This document shows, one piece after another, positions 23,521-34,984 of a stretch of 64,000 nucleotides of DNA (position 1 is its first letter; each line of letters opens with the position of its first letter). A model generated the notes under the pieces. That model saw only the letters and a list, made by a program, of their open reading frames with translations. It was not told the DNA's origin and ran no database searches. This DNA is from Achatina immaculata (Eukaryota > Mollusca > Gastropoda > Stylommatophora > Achatinidae), in assembly GCA_009760885.1 (NCBI GenBank), contig CM019703.1:9984959-10048958 (forward strand), given 5' to 3'. The position numbers and the translations under genes were made by a program.

Positions 23521-23914
23521 TCTGTCATGGGTTTTTTTGTTGTTGGCCATCATAGCTTCCTTTATTTCCTGAAATGTGCACATAAATGATGGATCAGTAT
23601 CACCCTAGTGGGTTGTGGTTATAGGCTTCTCAATAGGGTTCATGGTGATAGTGGCTGTATCAGTGTTCACAAGGTTTATGACAGTCTGCTTTCAGAGCCC
23701 ATGTCCTGGAAGTAAGGTAGGATATTTGGTGACCATAACCAACATTATCTGTCGGCTGCTATCCCATTCCATCCACCACCTGCTCCCATGGCTTCACGTC
23801 ACCCTGATCGGGGGGCTATACGGGTACTCCACCTTGCCCAAGGGTGTCCCGTAGACTGACGGAGGTAAAGAGGTGTCTTACTTATAAAAGAACTTAATAT
23901 TGAAGAAGGCTGGC

Positions 23915-24185
23915 TAGTAAAGAGGATTAAAGAGAAAACATAAATATTTTGGACACATTAAACGTCATGATAATCTAGAGAAGACCGTCTTGGAAGGGTA
24001 CATAATGGGAAAAAGAAAGAGAGGAAGACCAAGACGAAGATGGCTGCAAGACATTGTTGATTATCTACACATGGATGCATCAGCAGCAGGCCATCTTGCT
24101 AACAACCGAGAGGCCTACAAGAGTACTGTTAGGGGGGGCAAAGTTCCACAAGGGACATGCAAATGAATGAATGAATGAATGAGAC
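23915..24185 (+). mobile_element. LINE 3' end, 'KRKRGRPRRRW' family copy 2
   Basis: KHKYFGHIKRHDNLEKTVLE, then YIMGKRKRGRPRRRWLQDIV and DYLHMDASAAGHLANNREAY, with a frameshift near 24135, then (AATG)n at 24163-24181. It aligns with the copies at 18866 and 29435. Confidence 0.85.
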
Positions 24186-24295
24186 TCCCCTATGAGTCAT
24201 TCTTTCATTCAAACTTGCAATGCCAAACATTGAGAATGATACTTCTCTATCTTGTGTGATCCTTGGTGTTTCCAACCAGTTTAGATGCTTCTCTT

Positions 24296-24560
24296 TTCAC
24301 AGTGCTATTAAATCAGTTCTTTGAGATTTTTTTGTGCTTCGATTTCCCCCTCCCTCCGGTTTTCCAGTGGTTACCAAGTTCTCTATCTTCTCCTGACATG
24401 TCCAAGAAATTTGGACTCCTTTAGTTGTTTTCATTGTTCTGCATCTTCCTTCGCTTTTGTTGCTGCCCGGGTTAGATGTTTGCTTCATTCTCTGGAAGCA
24501 CATCTCTGTAGCATCCAGTCTCTTGTTCACTTGTTTGTTAATTGTCGAAGTTTAACAAGC
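24296..24560 (-). mobile_element. Non-LTR retrotransposon C-terminal fragment
   Basis: On the - strand: VNKRLDATEMCFQRMKQTS and later QEKIENLVTTGKPEGGGNRS. These match the LINE segments normally reading I-NK-L-A-EMW-RRM and LE-LV-TGK-EG-R-RG, here decayed by substitutions. It is a different LINE family from the copy at 23915. Confidence 0.7.
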
Positions 24561-26113
24561 ATGCAGTAATATTGACTGTAAAGAGCACTGCAGTGCTGTT
24601 TCCCTCACTTTTAAGATAATCCAATTGTTTGCTAATATCTTCTTCATGGCAAAAAAAAAAAAAAACTCCCTGGATGAGTGTGAAGGTGAGTTTAAACTCA
24701 GCAGTTACTAACTTTCAGTCCATTCAGCAATAACTCCATCAGCCAAGTTTTTTTTTTTATTTTACTTACCGTGCCATTACCTTTGCACTCTGCCTTCCTC
24801 TAGCTTTCTTCTGTTATGTCTTTTCTGTTTTTATGGTGTTTTCAAGTCTTTGCATTCTCATCTTGCTTTTATTTGCTGATGTTTATCATATTCTTATAGG
24901 TTGTTTCACAGCCTTCTCTTCCCCCCCCCCCCTTTTTTTTTCTCTTTCTTTTTCATGTTGGTTTGTGTTAAATGTTTCAGTTCTGCACCTCAGTTGTTTG
25001 ATGTATTCTTGACACATTCTGTTCAGTTTTGACTCAGGAGCCTTGAGTGAATTTATGTGTTCCAAACTTAGCAGCGATTGGTTAAATGGGGTGAAATGGA
25101 TGATTATAAATAAAAGGAGGAGATAGTTTGTAATGATTACCAGGAGTACATTGTGCTGTTCTTTACAGTGGAAGAACATAGAAAAGAGAGATGTTTGTCT
25201 TCTGCACAGGACAGGAGCTGTGTTTACTTTTTCCAGTGGAGAGACAAACACAGAACATGCATTTTGTGTTACAAGGAAGAGATAAGAAAAAGAACTTGGT
25301 TTTTGTGCAGGGTAGGCCAGCATTTTTTTTTTTTGGCAGCATTAAGAATCCCATTACAAAGAAGTAAACCTGCCATCCCATGTTAAGAAAAAGTCCGTCT
25401 GTGCCCAGATCGTTGAAAGGTACATGGGGAAATGAAGCAGAACAAGGAAAAGAGAAGCAAGGAAAGAACATATGTTTTCTTTTTACTCTAGACGATCAAA
25501 GAAAGGTGTATTTGTTTTCTCTTTTACTTTAGGGGGGAATCAAGGAAAGGTGTATATGTTTTCCTTTATAGTGGGTAGACAGCTGTATTTATTCAGTGCT
25601 GTTCATCAGCCTGCCATTCTTTATTTCTGCTTTCAAATCCCTGAATTTATTCACGTGCATATTCATGAAAGGCTGCTCAGACACTCATAAAATCCGTAGT
25701 TTGAAAAATGAGGTCAGCAGCAGCATGCCCATCCCCAAGGTCATCCTGTATTTTGTTGCAGGAGGCAGCTGTGGAAGCCAGAATTCCATTTGCAGTCTCT
25801 CCTTCTCCCCGCTACCTTCTCTTCATAGTTTCTCCCTAAATTTATCTTTGGTTATTACGATATCTTCTCCGCAGGACTAGCAGCAGCTGTCCGTGTCTCC
25901 CATTGTTTTCTCTTCTCATTCAGAATCATTATTTGCAGGGTTTTTTTTTACACACACAAACACCTCAACCCTAGTGTTTATTTTTATGGAATATTTTGTT
26001 TTCTTTCTTTGTGTCAAAATGTTTTTATGCAGCATTGTCTTTTTTTTTTGTCTTTTATGGGAAGTTTTTATATAAGTTTTGTTTCATCAAATAGTGTTTA
26101 TATAATGCTGTTT
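24561..26113. other. No recognised gene; AFF intron 4
   Basis: AT-rich intron sequence with T and A runs. Reading both strands I see no exon, RNA gene or transposon that I can name. GTGTATTTGTTTTC-like segments at 25470-25570 are weakly repetitive. Confidence 0.4.
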
Positions 26114-26236
26114 GTTTTCTTTCTTTTATATAGCATTTTTCATTTTTATTGAAATGTTTAATATCAGTGTTTTCTTTCTTTTATATAGCATTTTTCATTT
26201 TTATTGAAATGTTTAATATCAGTGTTTTCTTTCTGT
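26114..26236. repeat. Tandem duplication, 55-bp unit
   Basis: Two copies of a T-rich unit holding TATATAGCATTTTTCATTTT and TTGAAATGTTTAATATCAGT, followed by the start of a third. Confidence 0.85.
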
Positions 26237-26468
26237 TTAACAAAATGTTTTTATGTGACATTATGTTGTGGGTGAGGTAGGAGAAGAAAAGCAGCAAGTT
26301 TTAATTATGTCATTTATCAGTTTATATGTAATTTGTCCTCTGTTAATGGTTTTCATTTTACATCAGTTAATAGCTTGTTAAAACCAGTATTCATGAATGT
26401 TACGGTTGGAAAAGTTTCTGCATTAATGAATGTTCTGATGCATTTTGATTCTAATTGCCGTCACCCAG

Positions 26469-26546
26469 GTATGTGATCAGGATGCGGGCAAACAGCAGTT
26501 CCAACCCAGAGTCCAGTGATAGAGACAGGAAGCTTATAGTTTTAAT
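26469..26546 (+). CDS. AFF: AF4/FMR2 family protein, C-terminal homology domain (exon 5)
   Basis: This exon follows GTCACCCAG and ends TTTTAAT before GTAAGT. It encodes YVIRMRANSSSNPESSDRDR and KLIVL, plus two bases of the next codon. It matches the segment Y-x-M-x-L-K...D-K-x-L-x-V-L-C of vertebrate AFF domains, with an Asn/Ser-rich loop between two helices. Frame is kept with exon 4 (CA+G gives Gln) and exon 6 (AT+T gives Ile). The preceding 7.7-kb intron, the longest seen, holds the Tc1 element, the 30-bp arrays and several LINE pieces. Confidence 0.9.
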
Positions 26547-27264
26547 GTAAGTACATTATAGACTGCCAGTTTCCAGTCTCCGTTTGCCGAGTCTCTCTCT
26601 CTCTCTCTCTCTTCCACTTCTCTGTAACGTTCTTGGAAGAACCGAGAACGTTTTTTTGGATTTGAAAGTGTGGTGCTCATCCAAACGACTTATTGTTGGC
26701 GTGTGCCCAAGTGCAGCAGGTGTGAGCAATCTGTTCTTTGGCCGGTGATGGTGATGGTGATGGTACTTGAAGGTGATGGCTGACTGTCGTAGCTTTTCCT
26801 GACTATCCTGAGGCATGTGGAATGGTTCTGTCCTGATGAGCTGCGGTGTTGTGGTTCTTAGCATTCTCCACCCATATGGGAACTAGTTATGCCTTACCTG
26901 TCTGTTATGTCAGTCTTTTTTTGTTTTTCCAAGGAAGCAGTGGCAGGAGGCAGAGTCAAGTGGAGAAGAACTTGTTACAAGGATGCAACGTTACTTGAAG
27001 AGGAAATAAGGGCCAAAAGTGAAAACAAAACACAAGCACACGAAGACTGGATCTTACAAGAGAAACATTGTCTGATGCCATTGTGATCATTTACACAGAT
27101 CCTGCATTGGTACAGTGAGCCAGGAAGGAAGCTGTTGGATGAAATGATGCTCAACAAACTCAGTAAAAAGTTTACATCTGTGTGCCTTAAAACTGTGTTC
27201 TGAGATGATGAATGTTGGCGTTATATTTTGAGGAATTACAATAAGGATGTGATTGGTTAGACAA

Positions 27265-27495
27265 ACAAAGATGGCCTGTACAGGAGTGATGAAAGGGGAC
27301 AGACCAAGAAGCAGACCTGGGCAGTGATGGCGAGACAACCTGGAAGAAGATAATTGCACTCTTGGAATCATCAAGTGGCAAGACAAGATCAAGAACAGAG
27401 AGGAATGGAGACGTGTCCGGAACAGTGAGCCTCTGCGGCTTGGAAGGCAGCTGAATTCAGTAGATGCTCGAACGAGAAGAAGAAGAAGAAGAAGA
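27265..27495 (+). mobile_element. Non-LTR retrotransposon 3' end fragment
   Basis: MKGDRPRSRPGQ, WRDNLEEDNCTLGIIKWQDK and NREEWRRVRNSEPLRLGRQ, with stops and a frameshift, match a LINE C-terminus. It ends in a (GAA)n tract at 27476-27494, probably derived from its 3' tail. Confidence 0.75.
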
Positions 27496-27584
27496 TTGGT
27501 TGTTCTCCATAACAGATTTCTAAGTCATCATTAAACAACAACATTGAACAATAACAGTTAATGTAAAAATCACCATTTCCGTGC

Positions 27585-27835
27585 CATTATTGGGGAATAC
27601 GGTGTTAGGCCCGTATTTTCCATGACCTTCAGCACATGAAAGTATGATGTGGTCAGTATCACGCCTGGCCACTTTACCTTCCCAGATTTCTCTGGTACTC
27701 GTTTATTTTTTTTAGAGGCCGGGTGGACCCCAGGGCCTTTTTGGTGTGTATCAGAAAAAATCCCATTACTGGGACTTGAACCCAGTACCACCAGATTAGT
27801 AAACCGAGACACAGTTATTGAGCCCTTTCAATAGG
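27585..27835 (-). mobile_element. tRNA-derived SINE
   Basis: On the - strand the head contains GGTTTACTAATCTGGTGGTA and a perfect B box GGTTCAAGTCCCAG, then AAAAAGGCCCTGGGGTCCAC and a body ending CATGGAAAATACGGGCC. It is the closest relative of the copy at 18085-18396. No clear target duplication was found. Confidence 0.85.
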
Positions 27836-28502
27836 TTCTGTATTATGTTCTGTGTCTAGATGCTGGGACATAGTTCTCCATGTTCCACGAAATGAACAGA
27901 AAGTCAAGAAATTATAAAAACAGTCTTTGTTTCCTCGTGGAGAGAACCAGCCATACAAGAGAGCGTAGAATTGATTTTTTTAGGAGCTGAGAGTCGGGTT
28001 TTGTGTTTTTGTTTTGTTTTGTTTTTTCACCACCTTTTACAGCTGCGCTAATTTTCTGGGCTGGTGGCTTTGGCCTGAAGCCAAATATCGATGTTTAAAA
28101 ATTAGGTTTGGCACTGAAAATTTCTAATTGCTCCTTGGTGCCTGCAGAATTTGGCTTGTTTTAGGCGAAGAATTTTTTACCCATTTGGTTTGAGTTTTTA
28201 AAAAAATTTTTAATGGAAAATTTGAGCAATTTTGTGTAATAAAATATTTACATATGTGAGTTGCCTTCTGATAACAATAGATTGTAGCTGTTGAGAAGAT
28301 AGGTAATATGGAGAGAGTTCCCATGAAGGCACAGCATCATTTGACAGGAAAATGTGAAATAAAAAAAAACACACATAAGTGCAAGGATTTTACAACTTGG
28401 TTGTTGTAAATACCCTTCTGAATCACACACAGTACACAGCAGTGGTGATTTAAATCTTTAGAAACTGGCTGTGAGAGAGTAATTTTCTTCTGTTATGTTC
28501 AT

Positions 28503-28722
28503 GTGAAACAGATAGATTTTTATCAGTTATGGCCACATGAAACAGAGAGATTTTCATCAGTTATGGTCATGTGAAACAGAGATTTTCATCAGTTGTGGTC
28601 ATGTGAAGCAGAGAGATTTTCATCAGTTATGGTCATGTGAAACAGAGATGTTAATCAGTTATGGTCAAGTGAAACAGAGATTTTCATCAGTTATGGTCAT
28701 GTGAAACAGAGAGATTTTCATC
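28503..28722. repeat. Minisatellite, about 33-bp unit
   Basis: About seven units of ATCAGTTATGGTCATGTGAA plus ACAGAGAGATTTTC, some lacking four bases. Confidence 0.9.
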
Positions 28723-28844
28723 ATCATATGAGATTTGTATGCAGAAGATTTAATACTTGTTATGGTTACTGTTACGTAGGAGTGATTCAGTATATGCTGT
28801 GGTTACTGCTTTTTGTAGAAACATCAGTACATGGTAAAGTTACT

Positions 28845-29160
28845 GCCCTTATAGATGGGTCAGCAAATGGTATAGTTACCTTCCTTATAAGTGGGTCATT
28901 AGATGTATAGTTAGTTCCTTTATAGGTGGGTCATTAGGTGTATAGTTAGTGCCTCTATTGGTGGGTCATTAGATGTATAGTTACTGCAACTGTAGGTGGG
29001 TCATTAGATGTATAGTTACCTCAATTACAGGTGAGTCATTAGATATATAGTTACTGCAGTTATATGTGGGACATTAGGTGTATAGTTACTGCAATTATAA
29101 ATGGGACAATAGATGTATAGTTACTGCACTTATAGGTGGGACATTAGATGTTTACTTACC
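28845..29160. repeat. Minisatellite, about 33-bp unit, second family
   Basis: About nine imperfect units containing GGTGGGTCATTAGATGTATA followed by GTTACTGCA. It ends 75 bp before AFF exon 6. Confidence 0.9.
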
Positions 29161-29235
29161 GCCTTTATAGTTGCTGCAGTTTATGGACACACTGCACTTT
29201 TTTTATACAAGAATTTTATCTGTCTGTATGCTCAG

Positions 29236-29332
29236 TATCCGCCTGCAAGCTTACCTGAACCATAGGTTGTACAGGCTGAGGCGGACTGAAGTCAGCAAAC
29301 TGAAGAAGGTGATCGAATCAGAACAGACCAAG
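29236..29332 (+). CDS. AFF: AF4/FMR2 family protein, C-terminal homology domain (exon 6)
   Basis: This exon follows TATGCTCAG and ends ACCAAG before GTATGA. It encodes RLQAYLNHRLYRLRRTEVSK followed by LKKVIESEQTK. It aligns with the AFF helix where vertebrates have [24 protein letters not shown]: the R-L-(Y/F)-R/K-L-(R/K)-(R/K) core is conserved. The frame joins exon 5 by AT+T and ends in phase 0. Confidence 0.9.
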
Positions 29333-29434
29333 GTATGATCTCTCAGTATTGTGTTTTGTGCTTCCTTCATTCTTTAGCTGTTTGAAACTTACAACACATA
29401 TGTAGAAAAAAGTGTTAACTTTTCAGCCAGTCTT

Positions 29435-29548
29435 GCTTAGTCAGTCATCTGCATGTCCCTTGCGGAACTTTGCCTCCCTAACAGCTCTCCTTTAGGCTTC
29501 TTGGTTGTAAGCAAGATGCCCTGCTGCTGATGCATCCATTTCCAGATT
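29435..29548 (-). mobile_element. LINE 3' end, 'KRKRGRPRRRW' family copy 3
   Basis: On the - strand: LEMDASAAGHLAYNQEA, a stop, then REAKFRKGHA. This is the same C-terminal segment as the copies at 18866 and 23915, truncated before the basic patch. It begins about 100 bp after AFF exon 6. Confidence 0.8.
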
Positions 29549-29989
29549 ATAGAATACTATATACTATAGAAGTCTTGCTCAGGTCCCCCCCCCCCCAAAA
29601 AAAAAAAAGAATTTTTAACAGTAATTACTAGTAGTGGTAAATGGACTCCCCTCAACTCCCACTGCACATCTGCAGACCCTTCATGGCACAGTAGATGGAA
29701 ATCTCTGATATATATTGATCTGAAATCTGTTGTGTCAGACTTTACTAGGCACATAAGAACTAGATACACAATGCAGTCAGTCCTCTTTTGAGGATGAACA
29801 CTATAAAGGAGGAGATTAGTGTATATTAGATTTTATTATATAAAATTTTGTACAGGATTTTTTGTTTTCACATTTGCTTTGGCATTCTTATTCTTAGACT
29901 TGGTGAAGCATGAAGGCAAATAGTCCCATTAGAAATATCACAAACAGTGCAAAAATGGGGGTTTGTCATCAGTAGTGGACATCAGAGCT

Positions 29990-30375
29990 GTGCCAAATGA
30001 TGAAAAACTGGATGCAAATATTGGCCATTATTTTAATTAACTGGACCAGACATAAGATGAGAGTACAAATATTGGCCATTATTTTAATTAATTGGACCAG
30101 GCATAAAATGAGAGTACAAATATAAAGCATTATTTTAATTAACTGGACCATACAGAAGATGAAAGTACAAATATTGGGCATTATTTTAATAAACTGGACC
30201 AGACAGAAGATGAGAGTACAAATATTGGCCATTATTTTAATTAATTGGACCAGGCATAAAATGAGAGTACAAATATAAAGCATTATTTTAATTAACTGGA
30301 CCATACAGAAGATGAAAGTACAAATATTGGGCATTATTTTAATAAACTGGACCAGACAGAAGATGAGAGTAAGTT
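29990..30375. repeat. Minisatellite, 51-bp unit with 153-bp higher-order repeat
   Basis: About seven and a half units built on CATTATTTTAATTAACTGGA plus CCAGACATAAGATGAGAGTA. Three unit types recur in the same order, so the array is two rounds of a 153-bp block. It lies in AFF intron 6. Confidence 0.93.
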
Positions 30376-30654
30376 TTTTTTTTTTTAAATATGACAACAT
30401 TAATGTGTTGAAGATCATGGCAGTTTGTGGGAGCATCTCATGTGAGGAGAGTGAGCTGTGAGGACTTTCTGTAATTCCTAGGATGAACCAGAAGAACAGG
30501 CTGTGCCCAGCAAACTCTGTCATGGGAGGATACATTTTTAGTTCTAATCCTTCAAATAGAGTGATGAATCCAAAACAAAACAGAAATGAGATTGATGAGG
30601 AGAGTTGTGGGAATATAAAAAATTTGTCTTATAGGTAAATGTAACACTGCCATG

Positions 30655-30885
30655 CTTTAGATGCATATAGGGATATGGCTGTCCATATTTTTCCATGACC
30701 TGTCAGCACTTTAGAGGGTGATGTGGTCAGTTTCACACCTGGCAGCCTTTCCTTCCCCAACTCCGTAAGGAAGTCAGGTACCCATTTCTACAGCTGGGCT
30801 AAAAGGGCACCTCTGGCTGATTCAAACCCCCCAACTTTTGCCATGAGAGACTAGTGCACCAACCACTTTGTCACTCAGGCGGAAG
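30655..30885 (-). mobile_element. tRNA-derived SINE
   Basis: On the - strand: GCCTGAGTGACAAAGTGGTT, a B-box-like GGTTTGAATC, then GTAGAAATGGGTACCTGAC and GGCTGCCAGGTGTGAAACTG. It shares the head type of the + copy at 7381. It lies in AFF intron 6. Confidence 0.82.
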
Positions 30886-31238
30886 TTTAAAAATAAAAGT
30901 TTTAAAAAGAAATTGCTATTTTGTTGTCAAATTCTGGGATATTTTGTAAGTTAAATTCAGACAATAAAATTAGTTAACAAAAAGAAAAAACAAACTTTAT
31001 TTCCACATGTCAGAGAAAAGAAAAATAAATAGATGAGAGAAAATAGATAACATAATTGAATGGACTTTGGAAATAGTGGAATGTTCAAAGAAACTGTTAG
31101 GACTTCACAGGATCTGTATTTAACAAACAGTTCATCATTACATGTTCTGAAGACTATCTACAGTGTTTAACTGATTGTCTAGGCTTCCCTGGTTTCCTGT
31201 TCTTGAGTTAAAAGAAAGCATATTATTTTATTTCACAG

Positions 31239-31421
31239 TACCATTCCACATCGGCCAGTGCAGCATCAACATCTTCCTCCACTAATGCCAGCAGCAATGC
31301 AGCAGTTACCTCCAAACCACATGCCCCATCCCCTCACCAAAATAACTGGAATAAAAACAGCACCGGCACCCCTTCTCCCATGTCGCCAACACCATCACCT
31401 GCAGGCAGCGTCAGTTCACAG
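31239..31421 (+). CDS. AFF: AF4/FMR2 family protein, Ser/Pro loop of C-terminal domain (exon 7)
   Basis: This exon follows ATTTCACAG and ends TTCACAG before GTAAGG. It has 61 codons in phase 0: a Ser/Ala/Asn-rich segment (YHSTSASAASTSSSTNASSN), then TSKPHAPSPHQNNW and STGTPSPMSPTPSPAGSVSS. The TGTPSPMSP-PSPA-SV-SQ motif is nearly the same as in vertebrate AFF proteins, where it is a conserved insertion between helices of the domain. This exon therefore ties the family assignment firmly. Confidence 0.95.
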
Positions 31422-31954
31422 GTAAGGGTAGCACCTTAAGGGACAGATATTGCCAGATTTGTAGGTCTAAATAATCATACCCTGGAGTTAGGTTCCTCAC
31501 TGATGCCATATCTCAAAAATGTCCGTAAGTTTAAACGCTGCTTCTTCTTCTTTTTTTTTTTTTTTTTTTGTTTAAAATTGACACATTTCAGGTATGGCAG
31601 GTACAAACAAATTGCTGTTCGCCTAATCATAGATCATGACACAATGAATTGCAAAGTAAATTTTAGACGAACAGCAGCAACATCTTTAATAAGAGCCAAT
31701 CGGGCAAGTGCTGTCTGCCATTTAAAATGCCATTAATGCTGTAAGCCAAAGTGCCATAACTTGGGCTGTGCCTGTTATTGTAAAATAAGGTGAAACAGAT
31801 GAATGCTGGTGGGATGTTACAAATGAATGGCTTATCTTTCTTTGTCAGGAATAGTATTAGATCTTCTTAACTTACTCAGTTGGGAATGAGCTACATATTA
31901 TTTAGCTGTACTGAATTCCAGGCATCCTAAAAGATGTAAGCATTTGATACCAAC

Positions 31955-32416
31955 TGGTTAGCCACGCAGAGTTCCGCAGCGTGGGCTGCTGATGGCTTTG
32001 AAAGCGGAGGCTGACCGTTCTTGTGGCGAAAAAGTGCTCTCAAGTTCCGTACATGAGGAGAAAGGTCTTCGCTCCCATCCTGGGCGGTGAGAGTTAAGGT
32101 GGTTCAATGCAGAAGCAAGTGGTTTGTCCGTCGAGCGAAGCCTATAAATGACTAGCCAGGTTCGTGCTAACGCATCGGTGGTCTTGAAATTGGCCCATCT
32201 CTCACAAAGAGCATCGGGTCTGCAGTATGTAATGTGCATTGGTTGTTGGAGCCGCGCTTTCTTCTTGTTCGTTAGAACATAGAGAGCCGGCCGCTGGTGG
32301 TTATAGGGAATGAAACGCCACCGGGGTCAAAAGGGATCTGCTCTGAGCAGAGCACTGTCTCCCTTGCTCCACATGGTCAGTTGGCAGATATCCAACTAAG
32401 GTTCGGTGAAGAAAGC
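31955..32416. other. GC-richer block upstream of the 18S fragment, possible rDNA spacer
   Basis: This block differs in composition from the AT-rich intron around it and runs straight into the canonical 18S start. By position it may be the end of the external transcribed spacer from the same rDNA unit. I have no reference spacer to compare, so this is inference. Confidence 0.4.
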
Positions 32417-32747
32417 TATCTGGTTGATCCTGCCAGTAGTCATATGCTTGTCTCAAAGATTAAGCCATACATGTCTAAGTTCACACTGTCTCATGGTGAA
32501 ACCGCAAATGGCTCATTAAATCAGTCGAGGTTCCTTAGATGACATGATCCTACTTGGATAACTGTGGCAATTCTAGAGCTAATACATGCTTACCAAGCTC
32601 CGACCCTCGTGGAAAGAGCACTTTTATTAGTTCAAAACCAATCGTCTTTGCCTTTGCGGGGCGCGGCATCCCAACTGATGACTCTGGATAACTTTGTGCT
32701 GATCGCATGGCCTTCTGTGCTGGTGACGCATCTTTCAAATGTCTGCC
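32417..32747 (+). pseudogene. 18S rRNA 5' fragment (rDNA pseudogene)
   Basis: The segment begins TATCTGGTTGATCCTGCCAG, the canonical start of eukaryotic 18S rRNA, and continues colinearly through CATATGCTTGTCTCAAAGAT, CCTACTTGGATAACTGTGGC and ACTTTGTGCTGATCGCATGG to CTTTCAAATGTCTGCC, where similarity stops. It is about 331 of roughly 1800 nt. Changes relative to the usual metazoan sequence include CCATACATG for CCATGCATG, CCGCAAATGG for CCGCGAATGG and GAGCACTTTT for GAGCGCTTTT, consistent with CpG decay and loss of constraint. It sits inside AFF intron 7 and is not a functional rRNA gene. Confidence 0.93.
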
Positions 32748-33544
32748 ACGCTGTTGGCGAGATTCTTCGGCTGCCATGCATGGGCCGAATCTCCTCCCAG
32801 CCAATGAAAAAAAATGCGATGAGGGCTGCACACTACTGCCATGGAAAAGGTGATGGAAAGGCTTGACTCTTTCCTTCCCACGGAGAAATGCGGACGTTCA
32901 TTTGGGTGCCAAATTAAAACCTCGGGTATTGATCTGTATAGGGGTATAGCTGTAAAATTGAAATAACAAAGTATTTCCACGATAAAAGTATATGTATTAT
33001 GCATCAGAATAGCTGTAAATGTAAGAGTTAAGAGTTTTTTAGGAAAAAAGAAGTAGTGTGATGATTTTAACTGATAATTGTGTCCTACTTACCATTGGGT
33101 AGGTCTAGATCTACCATTGACAATGTCTAGATCAACCTGTAGCTTCTTCTGATTTCATCATGTGATAGTATGTAGCAAACGCAGTACAATAATGTCTGAA
33201 ATAACCTTCTAACTACTTCTTCAGTTTGTTTTATAGGTCAAAATCTACTTGGGGCACATACACAAACAGTATAGGGCTTGACCATATGCCTCAGAAATCA
33301 CACAAATAGTGAAATTTCTCCAAAGAAAAACCCATTTTCACTCGGTTGTTAGGCACGGACGGAACTAAAACAGGTCACCGGGCATGCGCAAATAAAATGT
33401 GTACAATTAAAAAATTACACCGTCTTTTTTGACACGAAACAAGTGGTAAAATTTTACCAAACGGCACTCGACAGACAAACTGGAAGTGGTAAAATTTTGC
33501 CAATTGGCACGGAAAGAGTTAAGTGAAGTTAAATTGGTATGGCC

Positions 33545-34115
33545 GTTAATCTTGTGATGAGGGCTATCCATAGCACACCACCTCTGCTCTAGAGGCTGGC
33601 CATGTCCCATGTGCGCCAGAACTGGGATAATGTGCCTAAACCGGCTTAACCCAGGGGTGAAACTCACTAGTGGCGAGGATTCATCCTCCTCGGCAGGGGC
33701 TCCGTCCTAATCACCACCAGGAAGGCTGGTGGCCATGACCACAGAACGCTGAAGTCGGAAACACTGGACCAGTGCAGCCTAGATAGATAATCTCCTCCTA
33801 CCTGGTGGGGATATATTCATATCCTAACCACATCGACATTTTCCGGTGGGAATGTCCAACTCAAGTGTCATCTCTGCTGTAGAGGCCAACCTCTCCTATA
33901 TACATCAGAACTGGGATAATATGCCTAAACCGGCTCAACCCGGGGGTGAAACTCACTAGTGGTGAGGATTCATCCTTGACAAAAGCTCCATCCTGGTCAC
34001 CACCAGGAAGGGTAGCGGCAACAGCCACAAAACGGAGACACTGGACCATTGCAGCCTAGATAGACAACTTCCTCTTGCCCGGTGGAGATTTATTCATATC
34101 CAAACCACATTGAGG
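33545..34115. repeat. Two tandem copies of a ~290-bp sequence
   Basis: Blocks such as AACTGGGATAATGTGCCTAA, GGGTGAAACTCACTAGTGG and GCAGCCTAGATAGA occur in the same order in 33545-33835 and 33840-34115, about 289 bp apart. The copies have diverged, so the duplication is old, or two members of a dispersed family sit side by side. No coding capacity was recognised. Confidence 0.85.
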
Positions 34116-34984
34116 TTTTCTTGTGAGTAAAGTCAAATTTGAGGCTGAATTGGTGCAGTGAAAACCACAGTGTCATGCAATTCCACCACAGTGACCCACC
34201 GAGAACATAGGCCCAAGCCCCACAGTGCTCTGAACCTCCATCCTAGTGAGACTATCTCAAGGACCACAGGAGTAAATTCAGTATGATCACAGGCGATCTT
34301 GGTGGTAGAAGCCTATGAAGAAGAATATACCGATTGAGCTGGAGAACATTTTTACACAAGAAGGAGGAAATGCAAGAAGAAAAAAGCTAGATAAGACTTG
34401 GGTCTGGTGTCTCAAAGGCCATTTGAGTGAGCTCATAAAACCTTGCATGTGAAGCAGCACTGTGGCTTTTTCCCCCCCAAGGTTCTGCGATCCTTATAAT
34501 GGCTGTAAAGTTGAATGTCACTACCCATACATTCACCTGCCGCAGGCTTCACTGTTAGCAGGTGAAACTGGTATGTGGTATGAGGTTTCAAGGTTTATAA
34601 TGGGCACCTCCAAAAGCAGAGCTCCCGAAGAGTGGAGGTGCTAGCACTTATCCGCCTCATGGCACTGGGATAGAATTAGCTGTAGATTTCTTTTCCTTGG
34701 GGTTTGTTTAGCGTCAAAACATTATCAGACTCTTGTTAGCTCTTCCTAAAGCATGCAACGGATGTAAATATTCAAATGCTGCACCATGCCTGAGCTGTTC
34801 TCTGGGAGCCAGTGGTAGACAGTTCAGAAGGTCACTGAAGGCAAGAATGATGTGTTTTGTGGTTTCTCAGGAGAAAACTACAGAGTATCTTGGACAGCTA
34901 AAGTGATCAGTGATTGTCTGAGAGAGGATAGTGGAAAGGAGAATAATTAAAACTATATGTAAGATATAGTTGGACTTCTAAATG
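34116..34984. other. No recognised gene; AFF intron 7
   Basis: I see nothing assignable here. The last part may be the decayed upstream region of the LINE that becomes readable at 34985. Confidence 0.4.

Noticed and set aside
32862..33523. Possible TTAA-flanked MITE with CTTGACTCTTTCC and GGAAAGAGTTAAG ends
   Set aside because: Only about 13 bases of the ends match, one TTAA is mutated, and the interior gives no family. The support is too weak to annotate.
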